Notes: generated by a model from the letters alone, not told the origin. Shown: positions 1-9,081, numbered from the stretch's first letter. The stretch is 64,000 bases of DNA from Clostridiales bacterium (GCA_017451265.1 JAFSPU010000006.1:56730-120729), one strand, 5' to 3'. A program made the numbers and translations.

Positions 1-2
1 AG

Positions 3-3000
3 TCGTTCTCCATTAACTACCGTCTGATGATAGAAGGCAAGCCGTATCACTATTTTCTCAAGACCATTAAGGGGGCTGACAAGAATGTAATCATCGGCGT
101 ACAGAATGTGGATGATCAGGTAAAGCGCCAGCGTGCTGATGAATTGGAGAGGATCACATATCAGCACATCGCGGGAGCCCTCGCGAGCCGCTATGAGGCC
201 ATCTACTATATTAATGTCAACACTGATGCTTATACCGCATACAGCACATCCGATGAGTATGCCAAGCTCGGAACCGCCAAAGAGGGTACGGATTTCTTCA
301 CCGACATGGTGGCGGACGTTAAGGCATTAATCTATAAGGAAGACGTGAAATACGTCATCTCCGAGCTTCAGAAGGATAACCTGCTTAGGAACCTGGAGCT
401 GACCGGAAACGTCACGCTCACTTACAGGCAGCTATTAGGTGACGGTACCAAGTATGTAACGAATTCCATCGTACGTCCGAAGAATGATCCCGATCACATC
501 GTTATGGGTGTGGCCAATGTCGATGCACAGATGAAGCGCGAGCAGGAGATGCTTGAGAATAATCAGATATATAACGAGATGGCGCTGGCTCTGGCGAGCC
601 GCTATGAGGTTCTCTACCGCGTTAATGTTAATACCAACGAGTATTACGAATACAGCGCCAGCTCCCAGTATACCAAGCTTGATATAGGTAATAGGGGAGA
701 CGACTTCTTCGCTGATACCCAGCGCAATATGAAGCGCGATATCTATGAAGAGGATTACCCCATGATGGCCCAGGCGATGGATAAGACGAATCTTCTGAGA
801 AGGCTGAGTGCGCTCGGCAAGATATTCCTTAACTACAGACTCCTGTTGGACGGCAGGCCGCAGTATGTAAACCTCGTCATCCTCCGTCCTAAGGAAGATT
901 CCGAGCATATCATCGTCGCTCTCGAGAACATTGATGAGGCCAAGAGACGTGAGATGGAGTTTGAGGCTGCCATCGGCACCGCCATCGACATGGCAAACAA
1001 GGATGCCCTCACGGGTGTTAAGAACAAGCACGCCTATGTAAGCCTTGAGGGGTCTCTTGATAACGAGATCATCAGCGGCGAGAATGTGGAATTCGCCATT
1101 GCGGTGTGTGACATCAACGGCCTGAAGCAGGTTAACGACGAGCAGGGTCACATCGCGGGTGACGAATATATTAAGGAAGCGAGCAATATCATTTGCGAGG
1201 TCTTCGACCACAGCCCGGTCTTCAGATACGGCGGAGACGAGTTCGTCGTCGTCCTGAGAGGTACGGACTATAAGCTGCGCCATGAACTGTTTAAGAGACT
1301 TGCCATCGAGCAGCATATTAACGCCGATAACGGCAAGGTTACCTTCGCTTACGGCATGTCCGAGTTCGCGCCTGAGACTGACCTTCGTGTGCAGGATGTT
1401 TTCGAGCGTGCTGACTCGCTCATGTATGAGAATAAAAGAAGGTTCAAGGGCGGCATAGACTTCGAGGATGAGACACCTGCTGATGAGAGCTATTCATTCG
1501 TAAGATTCTACGAGCTTTACGAGCAGCTCCTGACCGAGATGGTTACTTTCAAGGAGCCGAATGTTCCTCTTATTGAAGATCTGCTTATCAGGATCAGTAC
1601 CATGTTCAGATTAAGCAAGGGCATCACGCACGTTTATTCGAGTCCTCAGGAAGAACGAGAGGGTAAGGGTGAGGTGTTATGCTGCTTCGACAGGCATATT
1701 GAAGGCGTTGAGATCTTGTCGATCCGCGCCGTGACGAGCGTTATGTCGAGCGCACAGATGAAGATCTATATGTCTCCTGATGAGGTACCGTTAAGCCCCG
1801 AGGAGCTGGCCAAGGTGGAGCTCGTTGTAAGGACGACCTTAAGCTTTATCACACGTAACAGACTTAAGGATATCGTCTATGACCTTGCTTATTTCGATGA
1901 GTTCGGCTACCCGAATCTGAGGTCCTGGAACAAGTCTATGATGGAGATCCTGCATACCCCTGCTTTCGTTTCAAAGGTGTTCTTCAGATATAACTTAAGA
2001 CACTTCGTGCTTGTTAATAAGGAGTACGGAAGACCTGTCGGCGACCGGGTCATGAAGACGCATTTTAAGGGCCTTGAGAAGCTCATAGGTGATGGCGGAT
2101 TCCTGGGACGCTTAGGCGGTGACAACTACATCGGTTTCTGTGATAAGGCACGGATGTATGAGATCATCGAATACCTCAATGATACGCGCGTCAGGATAGA
2201 CGAGAACAACTCAGTTAAGATCAAGTGCAGCGCGGGCGTGTTCGTGGTAAGGCCTGAATTCAAACCTAATGATCCGGGTGACCTCATGGAGAAACTTACC
2301 ATGTCATTCAACATCGCTCAGAGCGGAGGCAAGGATCAGATCGTATTCTTCGATGAATCGCTGCTGAAGGGCAGAGAGAAGCAGATGCGTGTTCAGCAGA
2401 TGTTCCTGGATGCTCTTAACAACCACGAGTTCGTTCCTTATTATCAGCCTAAGGTCGATGTCACCACAGGAAGGATCGTCGGAGGCGAGGCCCTTTGCAG
2501 ATGGATCCGCGGAGGCAAGACTGTTCCGCCGATCGAATTCATCCCGGCGCTTGAGCAGACGAACGATATCTGCAAGCTTGATATGTATATGCTTGAGCAT
2601 GTCTGTCAGAACCAGCGTGCCTGGCTTGACGGCGGTGAGAACAGAAAGCTCGTTCCGATGTCTATCAACTTCTCGCGCAAGCACATAATGAATCTGGATT
2701 TCCCGGATGCCGTGGAGCGCATAATGGATAAGTACAGGATCCCTCATTATGCCATTGAAGTAGAGCTTACAGAGACCACCGGTGATGCGGAATTCAGCGA
2801 TATCAGGCGCGTTGTTTCGAGCTTCCATGAGAAGGGCATTAACACTTCCATCGATGACTTCGGCATGGGATTCTCTTCACTTAATATTTTGAGGGATATT
2901 CCGTGGTCTACAGTCAAGGTCGACAAGAGCTTCCTGCCCGAGGAAGGTGATGATGAGAACTCCGATAAGAGCATTATGTTCAGGGGTGTCATCTCCATGG

Positions 3001-3167
3001 CAAGGGCCATGGGCTACAGTTGCATCGCCGAGGGCGTCGAGACCGAGTATCAGGTCAATATCATGCGCAAGTACGGCTGCAATATCGCGCAGGGCTACTA
3101 CTACGACAAGCCCCTGCCGAAGGATGAGTTCGAGGCAAGACTCGTCACCAAGCTTTATGAGAAATGA
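3..3167 (+). CDS. PAS-like repeat GGDEF-EAL c-di-GMP protein (5' end outside window)
   Basis: Probable bifunctional or phosphodiesterase-type c-di-GMP enzyme. The frame is open to the left edge, and the first codons match a motif that recurs twice inside the protein (aromatic-Y-R...V-N-V-D), so the true start lies upstream. Three tandem PAS-like repeats of about 150 residues come first. A canonical GGDEF motif follows at nt 1230-1244, then a degenerate second GGDEF-like domain (GGDNY near nt 2116), then an EAL domain with the EAL motif at nt 2487-2495, an IDDFG signature and an AEGVE loop. No membrane segment is visible in the part present. The EAL domain keeps the residues expected for catalysis, so c-di-GMP hydrolysis is likely; the first GGDEF may also be active. 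The gene ends before a convergent araC-type gene; a short GC-rich hairpin at about 3199-3214 lies between them but has no T-tract. Confidence 0.9.
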   Translation, partial: SFSINYRLMIEGKPYHYFLKTIKGADKNVIIGVQNVDDQVKRQRADELERITYQHIAGALASRYEAIYYINVNTDAYTAYSTSDEYAKLGTAKEGTDFFTDMVADVKALIYKEDVKYVISELQKDNLLRNLELTGNVTLTYRQLLGDGTKYVTNSIVRPKNDPDHIVMGVANVDAQMKREQEMLENNQIYNEMALALASRYEVLYRVNVNTNEYYEYSASSQYTKLDIGNRGDDFFADTQRNMKRDIYEEDYPMMAQAMDKTNLLRRLSALGKIFLNYRLLLDGRPQYVNLVILRPKEDSEHIIVALENIDEAKRREMEFEAAIGTAIDMANKDALTGVKNKHAYVSLEGSLDNEIISGENVEFAIAVCDINGLKQVNDEQGHIAGDEYIKEASNIICEVFDHSPVFRYGGDEFVVVLRGTDYKLRHELFKRLAIEQHINADNGKVTFAYGMSEFAPETDLRVQDVFERADSLMYENKRRFKGGIDFEDETPADESYSFVRFYELYEQLLTEMVTFKEPNVPLIEDLLIRISTMFRLSKGITHVYSSPQEEREGKGEVLCCFDRHIEGVEILSIRAVTSVMSSAQMKIYMSPDEVPLSPEELAKVELVVRTTLSFITRNRLKDIVYDLAYFDEFGYPNLRSWNKSMMEILHTPAFVSKVFFRYNLRHFVLVNKEYGRPVGDRVMKTHFKGLEKLIGDGGFLGRLGGDNYIGFCDKARMYEIIEYLNDTRVRIDENNSVKIKCSAGVFVVRPEFKPNDPGDLMEKLTMSFNIAQSGGKDQIVFFDESLLKGREKQMRVQQMFLDALNNHEFVPYYQPKVDVTTGRIVGGEALCRWIRGGKTVPPIEFIPALEQTNDICKLDMYMLEHVCQNQRAWLDGGENRKLVPMSINFSRKHIMNLDFPDAVERIMDKYRIPHYAIEVELTETTGDAEFSDIRRVVSSFHEKGINTSIDDFGMGFSSLNILRDIPWSTVKVDKSFLPEEGDDENSDKSIMFRGVISMARAMGYSCIAEGVETEYQVNIMRKYGCNIAQGYYYDKPLPKDEFEARLVTKLYEK

Positions 3168-3225
3168 GTCTTTTGAAGGCTTCTTCACATGAATATGCGC
3201 GTCCTTCGGGGCGCTGTGCTGCGGT

Positions 3226-3975
3226 TTACGTGCGGAATTCGCTGCGGTTTGACTCCCTGCGGTACCTGGCGGGCGGCGTGCCGTAAGCTTCCTTAAACAC
3301 CTTGCAGAAATAGCTTTCCGAGGGGAACGCGAGTGTGTTTGTGATCCACGAGACGGGGTGCTCGCTGTAGTCGAGCATGTTGCGCGCGGTCTCGAGCTTT
3401 TTGTCCAGGATGTAGGCCGTGACCGTGACGCCTGTTTCCTCCTTGAAGATGCGTGAGAGGTATGAAGAGGAGAGGCCGGTCAGAGCGCACAGGCCGCTCA
3501 TTTTTATGCGCGTGTCGAGGTGCTCCAGGATGTAGTCGATGCAGGCTGCCACGGGCTTGGAGAAGACCTTGCCTGAGGACAGCTTCCTCATGCGGGTGGC
3601 GTACTCCAGGCTCATCTCGTCATGCAGCTCCGAGATCTTTTCCATGTCGGTCTCGCGGTCGGCGAGGCGTATGTAGTAGTCGCTCATGCCGTAGGACTCG
3701 GACAGCGGCATGCCGCCTTCAATGCACATGCGCGCGATCAGTGCCGCAGAGATTATGAAGTGGTACCGAAGGTTTCTAAGAGCGTTTTCCGAGAGCACTC
3801 CGAGGCCCTCCTTGGCGCTGAAGGGTTCCTCGCATAACTGCTTTACTTTGAGCACGTTGCCGGTCTTGACTGCAGTGTAGAAGTCCATCTCCGGCATGTA
3901 AGGTGCATGCACGGATTCAGGCTCACGCGGCAGGTATTTTACGATGGAAATGTGTTTGTTTTTCTTGGCGCTCAT
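3226..3975 (-). CDS. AraC-family transcriptional regulator
   Basis: DNA-binding regulator of 249 residues. The C-terminal ~105 residues form a typical AraC double helix-turn-helix: a first HTH around the CALTGLSSSYLSRIFKEE segment and a second ending in the family signature near ESYFCKVFKEAYG, followed by a P-x-x-Y-R motif. The N-terminal ~130 residues are helical and match no effector domain I recognise. The start is supported by GAGG eight bases upstream of the ATG. It is divergent from the GH16 glucanase gene with a 124-bp shared upstream region, so control of that glucanase is a reasonable inference. Confidence 0.88.
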   Translation of the reverse strand: MSAKKNKHISIVKYLPREPESVHAPYMPEMDFYTAVKTGNVLKVKQLCEEPFSAKEGLGVLSENALRNLRYHFIISAALIARMCIEGGMPLSESYGMSDYYIRLADRETDMEKISELHDEMSLEYATRMRKLSSGKVFSKPVAACIDYILEHLDTRIKMSGLCALTGLSSSYLSRIFKEETGVTVTAYILDKKLETARNMLDYSEHPVSWITNTLAFPSESYFCKVFKEAYGTPPARYRRESNRSEFRT

Positions 3976-4099
3976 GGGTAATTCCTCAAGAAAAGATTAT
4001 AGCACTAAAATGTAAAAAATCACATTAAAAGAACAAAGCTGTCAAAGCCATAATGCTATCTTTAAAGCATCACCGCTGAAACTTAGATGAGGTTATACT

Positions 4100-5518
4100 A
4101 TGCGTAAGGACAAGTTTCTTAAAGTAACTGCTGTTTCCGGCCTGTGCCTCAGCATTTTATGCTCATGTACAGCAACTCCCGCAGAAACTACGGAGGTTAA
4201 CGAGATGAATGAGAATACCGCAGCTGAGACGACTGTACCCGCAACAGTAACCCCCGAGCTTGAAGGTTACAACCTCCTTTGGGCTGACGAGTTCGACGGC
4301 GACACACTTAACGAAGCCATCTGGAACCGCGAGATGCGCGAGCCCGGCTGGACTAACAACGAACTTCAGGAATACACAGATTCTGACGACAATATCTATG
4401 TTGAGAACGGCTGCCTTGTTCTGCGCGCCCTCCGCGAGGACAGAGACGGTACGCCTTACTATACTTCGGGCAAGGTAAACTCGCAGAACAACGCTCAGTT
4501 CCAGTACGGAAGAGTCGAGGTTCGTGCGAGGGTACCCGAGGGACAGGGCCTCTGGCCTGCCATCTGGATGATGCCCCAGGACGAGAGCCTTTACGGACAG
4601 TGGCCTAAGTGCGGCGAGATCGACATCATGGAAGTTCTGTGCAATGACACCACTACTTCTTACTCCACTATCCACTACGGCGAGCCTCATGCTGAGCAGC
4701 AGGGCATCTTCTACCTTGACAGCGGCAGCTTCTCCTCTGATTTCCATGTATGGGCAGTGGAGTGGGAGCCCGGCGAGATGAGATTCTACACAGACGATCA
4801 GCTCGTGCTCACAGTTAACGACTGGTTCACTGCAGCAGGCGGCGAGGAGCAGCCTTATCCGGCACCTTTTAACCAGCCCTTCTTCGTACAGCTTAACCTT
4901 GCTGTCGGCGGAGACTGGCCCGGAAATCCTAATGATTCCACTGATTTCGAGAACGCAAGATTTGAGATCGATTACGTACGTGTTTACCAGAGAGATGAGT
5001 ACGACATGAACGTTGAGAAGCCCCCGATGGAATTCCGTGAGGCGCTCGAGGACGGCAACTTCATCTACAACGGAGACTTTGCTGATGATGCTGAGGACTT
5101 GAACGATGAAGAGGACTGGTTCTTCCTGCAGCTTAATGAGGGTGTCGGTTCTGCCCGTATCGAGGATAATCAGATCATAATCGAGACCGAGAACGACGGC
5201 ACGGAAGAGTATTCCATCCAGCTCGTACAGCCGGATCTGCCTGTAGTAAACGGTCACACATACAGAGTAACTTTTGACATCATGGCTGAAGAGGAAAGAG
5301 ACTGCGTCGTCTGCGTTTCCGCCCCGAGAGCAGGCTGGATCAGATACCTGCCTGACACAGCGATCGATATCGGACCCGACTGGCAGACATTTACCTTCGA
5401 GTTCACATCGAACGAGAGAGACGACAACTACGGAAGACTTGAATTCAACATGGGTAACCACGGTTACACTTCGACGATCCACATAACCAACGTAAGGTAT
5501 GAGGATATAACTGAATAA
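4100..5518 (+). CDS. GH16 beta-glucanase lipoprotein with C-terminal CBM4/9-like module
   Basis: Predicted secreted, lipid-anchored endo-beta-1,3(4)-glucanase (licheninase/laminarinase type). A signal peptide with a lipobox-like LSILCS segment is followed by an acidic Thr-rich linker (about residues 25-55), then the GH16 catalytic domain (about 57-300). The catalytic motif EIDIME at residues 173-178 carries both the nucleophile and acid/base glutamates. The last ~150 residues begin with the N-G-D-F signature typical of CBM4/9 carbohydrate-binding modules. Length (472 aa) fits a two-domain enzyme. It is transcribed divergently from the AraC regulator and followed by two hairpins. Exact glucan specificity cannot be read from the sequence. 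Confidence 0.92.
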   Translation: MRKDKFLKVTAVSGLCLSILCSCTATPAETTEVNEMNENTAAETTVPATVTPELEGYNLLWADEFDGDTLNEAIWNREMREPGWTNNELQEYTDSDDNIYVENGCLVLRALREDRDGTPYYTSGKVNSQNNAQFQYGRVEVRARVPEGQGLWPAIWMMPQDESLYGQWPKCGEIDIMEVLCNDTTTSYSTIHYGEPHAEQQGIFYLDSGSFSSDFHVWAVEWEPGEMRFYTDDQLVLTVNDWFTAAGGEEQPYPAPFNQPFFVQLNLAVGGDWPGNPNDSTDFENARFEIDYVRVYQRDEYDMNVEKPPMEFREALEDGNFIYNGDFADDAEDLNDEEDWFFLQLNEGVGSARIEDNQIIIETENDGTEEYSIQLVQPDLPVVNGHTYRVTFDIMAEEERDCVVCVSAPRAGWIRYLPDTAIDIGPDWQTFTFEFTSNERDDNYGRLEFNMGNHGYTSTIHITNVRYEDITE

Positions 5519-5546
5519 GAAATTCTTCTCATTAACCCCCTGATAT

Positions 5547-5579
5547 TGACCCGCCTATGCCCCCAGCCAGCGCGGGTCA
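5547..5579 (+). terminator. Hairpin downstream of GH16 gene
   Basis: Perfect 8-bp inverted repeat TGACCCGC / GCGGGTCA with a 17-base loop, 28 bases after the GH16 stop codon. The T-tract is poor, so termination strength is uncertain. Confidence 0.4.
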
Positions 5580-5612
5580 TATCTTTGCCCGGAATTCTTT
5601 CCGGACGCAGTG

Positions 5613-5640
5613 AAAGGGACTGTCTTGCGACAGCCCCTTT
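5613..5640. terminator. Possible bidirectional terminator hairpin between convergent genes
   Basis: A 12-bp stem with one mismatch (AAAGGGACTGTC / GACAGCCCCTTT) and a TTGC loop lies between the convergent GH16 and DUF4214 genes. The stem itself ends in CCCTTT on the plus strand. No long T-tract follows on either side. Confidence 0.5.
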
Positions 5641-5692
5641 CGAAATGGAAGTATGTTATGAAGTTGATCGATTGATCTTGCCGGTTTATTGA

Positions 5693-6553
5693 TCAGAATC
5701 CGTAGTAAGCGCAGAGGTTAGTGAAGTTTGTCTGAGCTTCGAATGTCTGAATGAGCTGAGCTCTTGTCATTCCGTTGTTAAGAGCGTTAACCCAGTTGTT
5801 GAGGCCCTGTGTGTCAGGCTCTCTGTCGAGAAGTGCACGGTAGCAAGCTGTTACGAATGCCTTGTTGTCAGGATTCTTAGCGTTGCACTCATCGCTTCCG
5901 AGGATAGTAGCTGCAACCTGAGCGGGTGTCATTGTGCCGTTGATGATTGCGTTGGCGTACTGGTCTCTGGAAGGAATATCAACTGTTCTGCCGATGCCGA
6001 TGTTGTACAGTCTCTCGATGTAGTTGTTGATAACGAGTCTTCTTACGGAGAGTGCATCCTGGTTGCGGCTTGTGGCGTAGATTGTACCGATGTTGCCGGC
6101 TGTTGCCCAGGAGATCGTCATTGCTGTAGAAACGTTGCCGCCGTTAGTTCCAAGTACGAAATCGGGAGCTGCGTTGGTATCGATCGGGATGCCTGCGAGT
6201 GTGGACTCAGCTACGCGGAGTGCGATACGAAGATCGGAACTTGCCTGTGTTACTGCCTGAAGGTCATCGCTGTCGAGAACCTTGAATGCGTTATCTCTGG
6301 CGCTCTCGAGACAGATCCTTACGTCGTTGGGAAGTTCATTGTAGTGGATTCCCAGGAAAGCTGTGGAAGAATCGTAAACGTTGAGGAAGTATGTGCGTGT
6401 AGCGTCATCAACGTTAGCTGTCTGAGATGCTGTTGTCTTTGTCATTGTAGCTGCTCTGGATGTCATCGCTGTGAGCGGAAGTACCGAAGTAGCGAGTGCA
6501 ATCGAAAGGATGATTGCGGGGAAAGTAGTCTTAATAGATGTTGTGTTTTTCAT
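5693..6553 (-). CDS. Secreted DUF4214-domain protein (paralogue 1)
   Basis: Exported protein of unknown function. An N-terminal signal peptide ends near T-S-R-A-A; a ~200-residue helical middle follows, and the C-terminal ~55 residues form a DUF4214 domain (FVTACYRALLDREPD, then GLNNWVNALNNGMTRAQLI) ending in C-A-Y-Y. DUF4214 occurs in bacterial exoproteins and allergen-V5-like contexts; its role is unsettled. An ATG at 6559 is only two bases from the AGGAGG, whereas the ATG at 6553 has an eight-base spacing, so I chose 6553 (286 aa). Two paralogues lie at 30.9 and 32.0 kb, and all three share the same C-terminal ending and an upstream element. Confidence 0.85.
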   Translation of the reverse strand: MKNTTSIKTTFPAIILSIALATSVLPLTAMTSRAATMTKTTASQTANVDDATRTYFLNVYDSSTAFLGIHYNELPNDVRICLESARDNAFKVLDSDDLQAVTQASSDLRIALRVAESTLAGIPIDTNAAPDFVLGTNGGNVSTAMTISWATAGNIGTIYATSRNQDALSVRRLVINNYIERLYNIGIGRTVDIPSRDQYANAIINGTMTPAQVAATILGSDECNAKNPDNKAFVTACYRALLDREPDTQGLNNWVNALNNGMTRAQLIQTFEAQTNFTNLCAYYGF

Positions 6554-6610
6554 TTTCATGTCCTCCTTAATTCGATTAGTTTGTTTAACCTATCGTGGCT
6601 TTATGTTGCC

Positions 6611-6690
6611 ATGGATTAAGGGCGCAACCAATGTGCAGATAAAGTGCCGTGTGTCGCTTTTTCGACACGCCCGGGGGAGTATGTCGCTTA
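6611..6690 (-). promoter_or_regulatory. DUF4214 upstream element, copy 1
   Basis: Read on the minus strand, AAGCGACA is followed by a C-rich stretch, a GTGTCG/CGACAC dyad (6651-6668) and a box CATTGGTTGCGCCCTTAA (6616-6633). The same ordered parts occur upstream of the other two DUF4214 genes. The box lies about 50-57 bases before the start codon. It may be an operator with a -35 region or an RNA leader. Confidence 0.5.
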
Positions 6691-6817
6691 ATGAACACAA
6701 AACGTGATAATTGTCCGTGAATATTTGTCTGTAACGCCATGTAGAAGCCTGGTCTATATTTATTTCTAATATGCTATTATTACGCGTGCATTAAAAAAGA
6801 GTCATGGAGGACAGTGA

Positions 6818-7852
6818 ATGCGTAAGTTTGAAGGCTTTCAGAAGGGTGTTAATCTCGGCGGCTGGATCTCACAGTTCAGCAAGTATGATACGGCTCACTT
6901 TGATACGTATATAACCGAGGAAGATATAAAGAACATCAAAGACTTCGGTTTCGACCACGTACGCTGCCCTGTTGACTATATCGTTCTTGAGGATGAGGAC
7001 GGAGTGAGGAAGGACAGCGGCTACGAGTACCTTCACAACTGCCGCAAGTGGTGCGAGAAGTACGGTCTTAATATGATCATCGACCTTCACGAGTGCCACG
7101 GCTATTCCTTCGATCCCATGAAGAAGGACGACAAGAAGCAGTTCTTCTATAACCCCGAGCACCAGGAAAGATTCCTGAAGCTGTGGGAACAGATCGCTAA
7201 TGAGTTTAAGGATTATACGGACCATGTTGCCTTCGAGCCTTTGAACGAGGTTGTTATGTTCGAGGTTGTCGATGCATGGAACGATCTGCTCGCGCGTTAT
7301 ATAAAGCGCATGCGTGATATATGTCCTGATGTATATCTTGTTATCGGCGGCGTGTGCTACAACTCCGTAGGCACGGTCCACTTGCTGGACATCCCGCTGG
7401 ATGATCACATCGTTTATAACTTCCATTGTTACGAGCCCATGGTATTCACACACCAGGGCGCACACTGGGTCGACTGCATGCCTCTCGACTTCAGGATTGG
7501 TTACCCGAAGACCTTGGCAGAGTATCAATATGCCTCCACCCAACTCTCCAAGGATCTTGCAGGGGCCATCTTCGAAGAGGGCATCAGCGAGATCGGTCCC
7601 AAGTTCTTCGAGGACATCTTCACACCGGCCATCAAGAAGGCTGAGGAGAATGACATCCCCCTGTACTGCGGCGAGCACGGCGTAATTGACCTGGCGGACA
7701 AGGAAGACGCCATCCGCTGGATCCGCGACATCCATTCAGCCTTCCACAAATTTGGCATCGGCAGCGCCCTGTGGAATTACAAGGGGATGAATTACGGTAT
7801 ATCTGATCTGAAGAACGTCCGGATCCGCGAAGCCCTGAGAGAAGTACTCTGA
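6818..7852 (+). CDS. GH5-family glucanase (no signal peptide)
   Basis: Glycoside hydrolase family 5 enzyme of 344 residues, probably an endo- or exo-beta-glucanase. The N-terminal KGVNLGGW is typical of the family. The acid/base glutamate is E144 in F-E-P-L-N-E and the nucleophile is E286 in Y-C-G-E-H-G, with H-C-Y-E-P between them. No signal peptide or transmembrane segment is present, so it likely acts inside the cell on imported oligosaccharides, unlike the neighbouring lipoprotein GH16. GGAGG lies eight bases before the ATG. A strong terminator follows. Confidence 0.9.
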   Translation: MRKFEGFQKGVNLGGWISQFSKYDTAHFDTYITEEDIKNIKDFGFDHVRCPVDYIVLEDEDGVRKDSGYEYLHNCRKWCEKYGLNMIIDLHECHGYSFDPMKKDDKKQFFYNPEHQERFLKLWEQIANEFKDYTDHVAFEPLNEVVMFEVVDAWNDLLARYIKRMRDICPDVYLVIGGVCYNSVGTVHLLDIPLDDHIVYNFHCYEPMVFTHQGAHWVDCMPLDFRIGYPKTLAEYQYASTQLSKDLAGAIFEEGISEIGPKFFEDIFTPAIKKAEENDIPLYCGEHGVIDLADKEDAIRWIRDIHSAFHKFGIGSALWNYKGMNYGISDLKNVRIREALREVL

Positions 7853-7893
7853 CAATTGTAAACTTTTTACCCTGGGAATTTTGTTAAAACCTG

Positions 7894-7926
7894 CCAACCG
7901 CTGAAAATAGGCGGTTGGTTTTTTAT
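7894..7926 (+). terminator. Rho-independent terminator of GH5 gene
   Basis: Perfect 8-bp stem CCAACCGC / GCGGTTGG with an A-rich loop, followed directly by TTTTTTATT. Confidence 0.9.
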
Positions 7927-8002
7927 TAGTCCGATTAATCACCCAGAAAATAGGGAATTTCATCTATTGAATTTTGGCTCTTTACGGTTGTAAAGTTTTT
8001 AT

Positions 8003-8776
8003 ATGAATAAGGGTTTAATTGGTATTAAGTTTTATGTTGGAAGGTATATCTATCTCCAACAAATGCTGGATCGTCTTCCGAATGTGCGATTCGGGGGCAG
8101 AGGAGATTCAGAAGTCTTGACTGTTTATGAGCCGGATGAAAAGACAGGGACGATTAAACGTCGGAGATATTCGCGCTTATCACCCCAGTGGCCGGAACTA
8201 TATGAGTTAGCCAAGAAGCGTAGGCATTATAAAGATCAGCTTGACCGCCTGTTAGCATTTTGGAAGGAGGACCGCGGCGGATGTCTGCCTAAGATCGCTT
8301 CCGGTTATCACATTGTAGGTAAAACTCATCACTTCAATTCTTCATTTTGGAATACTCTGAAAAGCAACGACAGTGATGCGCCGAATTATTTTCCGGTTTA
8401 TTACAAGGGCTTCATCATGCGTTCCCAGTTCGAGGCTGACGTAGCCAAGTTGCTTGACTGTCTGGGCCTTGATTATAAGTATGAAGTAAGTCTGTGGACC
8501 GCGAGTGATAAGGTCATCTATCCCGATATGGCCGTGGATTTTCCCGAATATGATGAATGCGGGTTTGTCGAAGCTCTCGGCGGCTTAAGCAATCTCAAGT
8601 ACGCATCTCATAATATGTGGAAACTCAAGGAGTATATAAATCTGGGATTATATCCCAACCGAGAGATTGCACTTGTTACCTCTGATAAGGATTCTGCCAC
8701 TTCCCGTGAGATGATCATCTGCATGCTCGGTGTGATGCTGACTTCTATCGCCGAAGAACACGTGATGGAGCTTTGA
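8003..8776 (+). CDS. PD-(D/E)XK nuclease-like protein
   Basis: A 257-residue cytoplasmic protein with no close family I recognise. The C-terminal half has the layout of a PD-(D/E)XK endonuclease-like fold: an S-Q-F-E-A-D-V helix (about residue 137), a Y-K-Y-E-V strand, then Y-P-D-M (active-site D) and F-V-E-A-L-G (active-site E). The N-terminal half is basic and helical. No clear ribosome-binding site precedes the ATG. The gene stands alone between a terminator and the 106-bp repeat, with no methylase or helicase partner nearby, so a restriction role is not supported. It could be a mobile-element or repair nuclease. The fold is inferred from motif spacing only. Confidence 0.65.
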   Translation: MNKGLIGIKFYVGRYIYLQQMLDRLPNVRFGGRGDSEVLTVYEPDEKTGTIKRRRYSRLSPQWPELYELAKKRRHYKDQLDRLLAFWKEDRGGCLPKIASGYHIVGKTHHFNSSFWNTLKSNDSDAPNYFPVYYKGFIMRSQFEADVAKLLDCLGLDYKYEVSLWTASDKVIYPDMAVDFPEYDECGFVEALGGLSNLKYASHNMWKLKEYINLGLYPNREIALVTSDKDSATSREMIICMLGVMLTSIAEEHVMEL

Positions 8777-8800
8777 GATGGCTGTTTGGTGGGGTGTGAT

Positions 8801-8906
8801 GGACTGTAAGTTGGACCGTTTTTAAATTTGGTCCAGTTTTCTGTCCATATGAGCCGCTATGGACAGTAACTTGGACCGTTTTCAATTTTGGTCCAGTTTA
8901 CGGTCC
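8801..8906. repeat. 106-bp dispersed repeat, copy A
   Basis: Two 47-bp direct units (8801-8847 and 8861-8907) separated by 13 bases; each contains the dyad GGACC...GGTCC around an AT-rich core. The reverse complement matches 27568-27673 with four mismatches in 106 bases. No coding frame spans it. The remainder of the gap (8909-9006) shows nothing I can interpret. Confidence 0.9.
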
Positions 8907-9006
8907 AGGTAACTCCTCAATCCCGCTCCGTCGCGCCCGTAAACAATCATTATCCCCTCCGTGGCGTCGCATTTCACCGCGCATCCGCCCGTTTTCAACG
9001 CGCCAC

Positions 9007-9055
9007 TTGACGGCTAATCAGAATTAGCCTATAATCTGGCTAATCGGAATTAGCC
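9007..9055 (+). promoter_or_regulatory. tetR promoter with two tandem palindromic operators
   Basis: The -35 TTGACG (9007-9012) and -10 TATAAT (9030-9035) are spaced by 17 bases. Operator 1, GGCTAATCAGAATTAGCC (9012-9029), fills the spacer. Operator 2, GGCTAATCGGAATTAGCC (9038-9055), covers the start region. Each has 7-bp perfect arms, and the centres are 26 bases apart. This is a repressor-type layout, most simply for the adjacent TetR protein. Confidence 0.85.
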
Positions 9056-9081
9056 AAAACGCGGTAAAAAGAGGTAAACAC

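Noticed and set aside
8003-8906. Restriction-modification system
   Set aside because: The nuclease-like gene has no methyltransferase or specificity subunit nearby.
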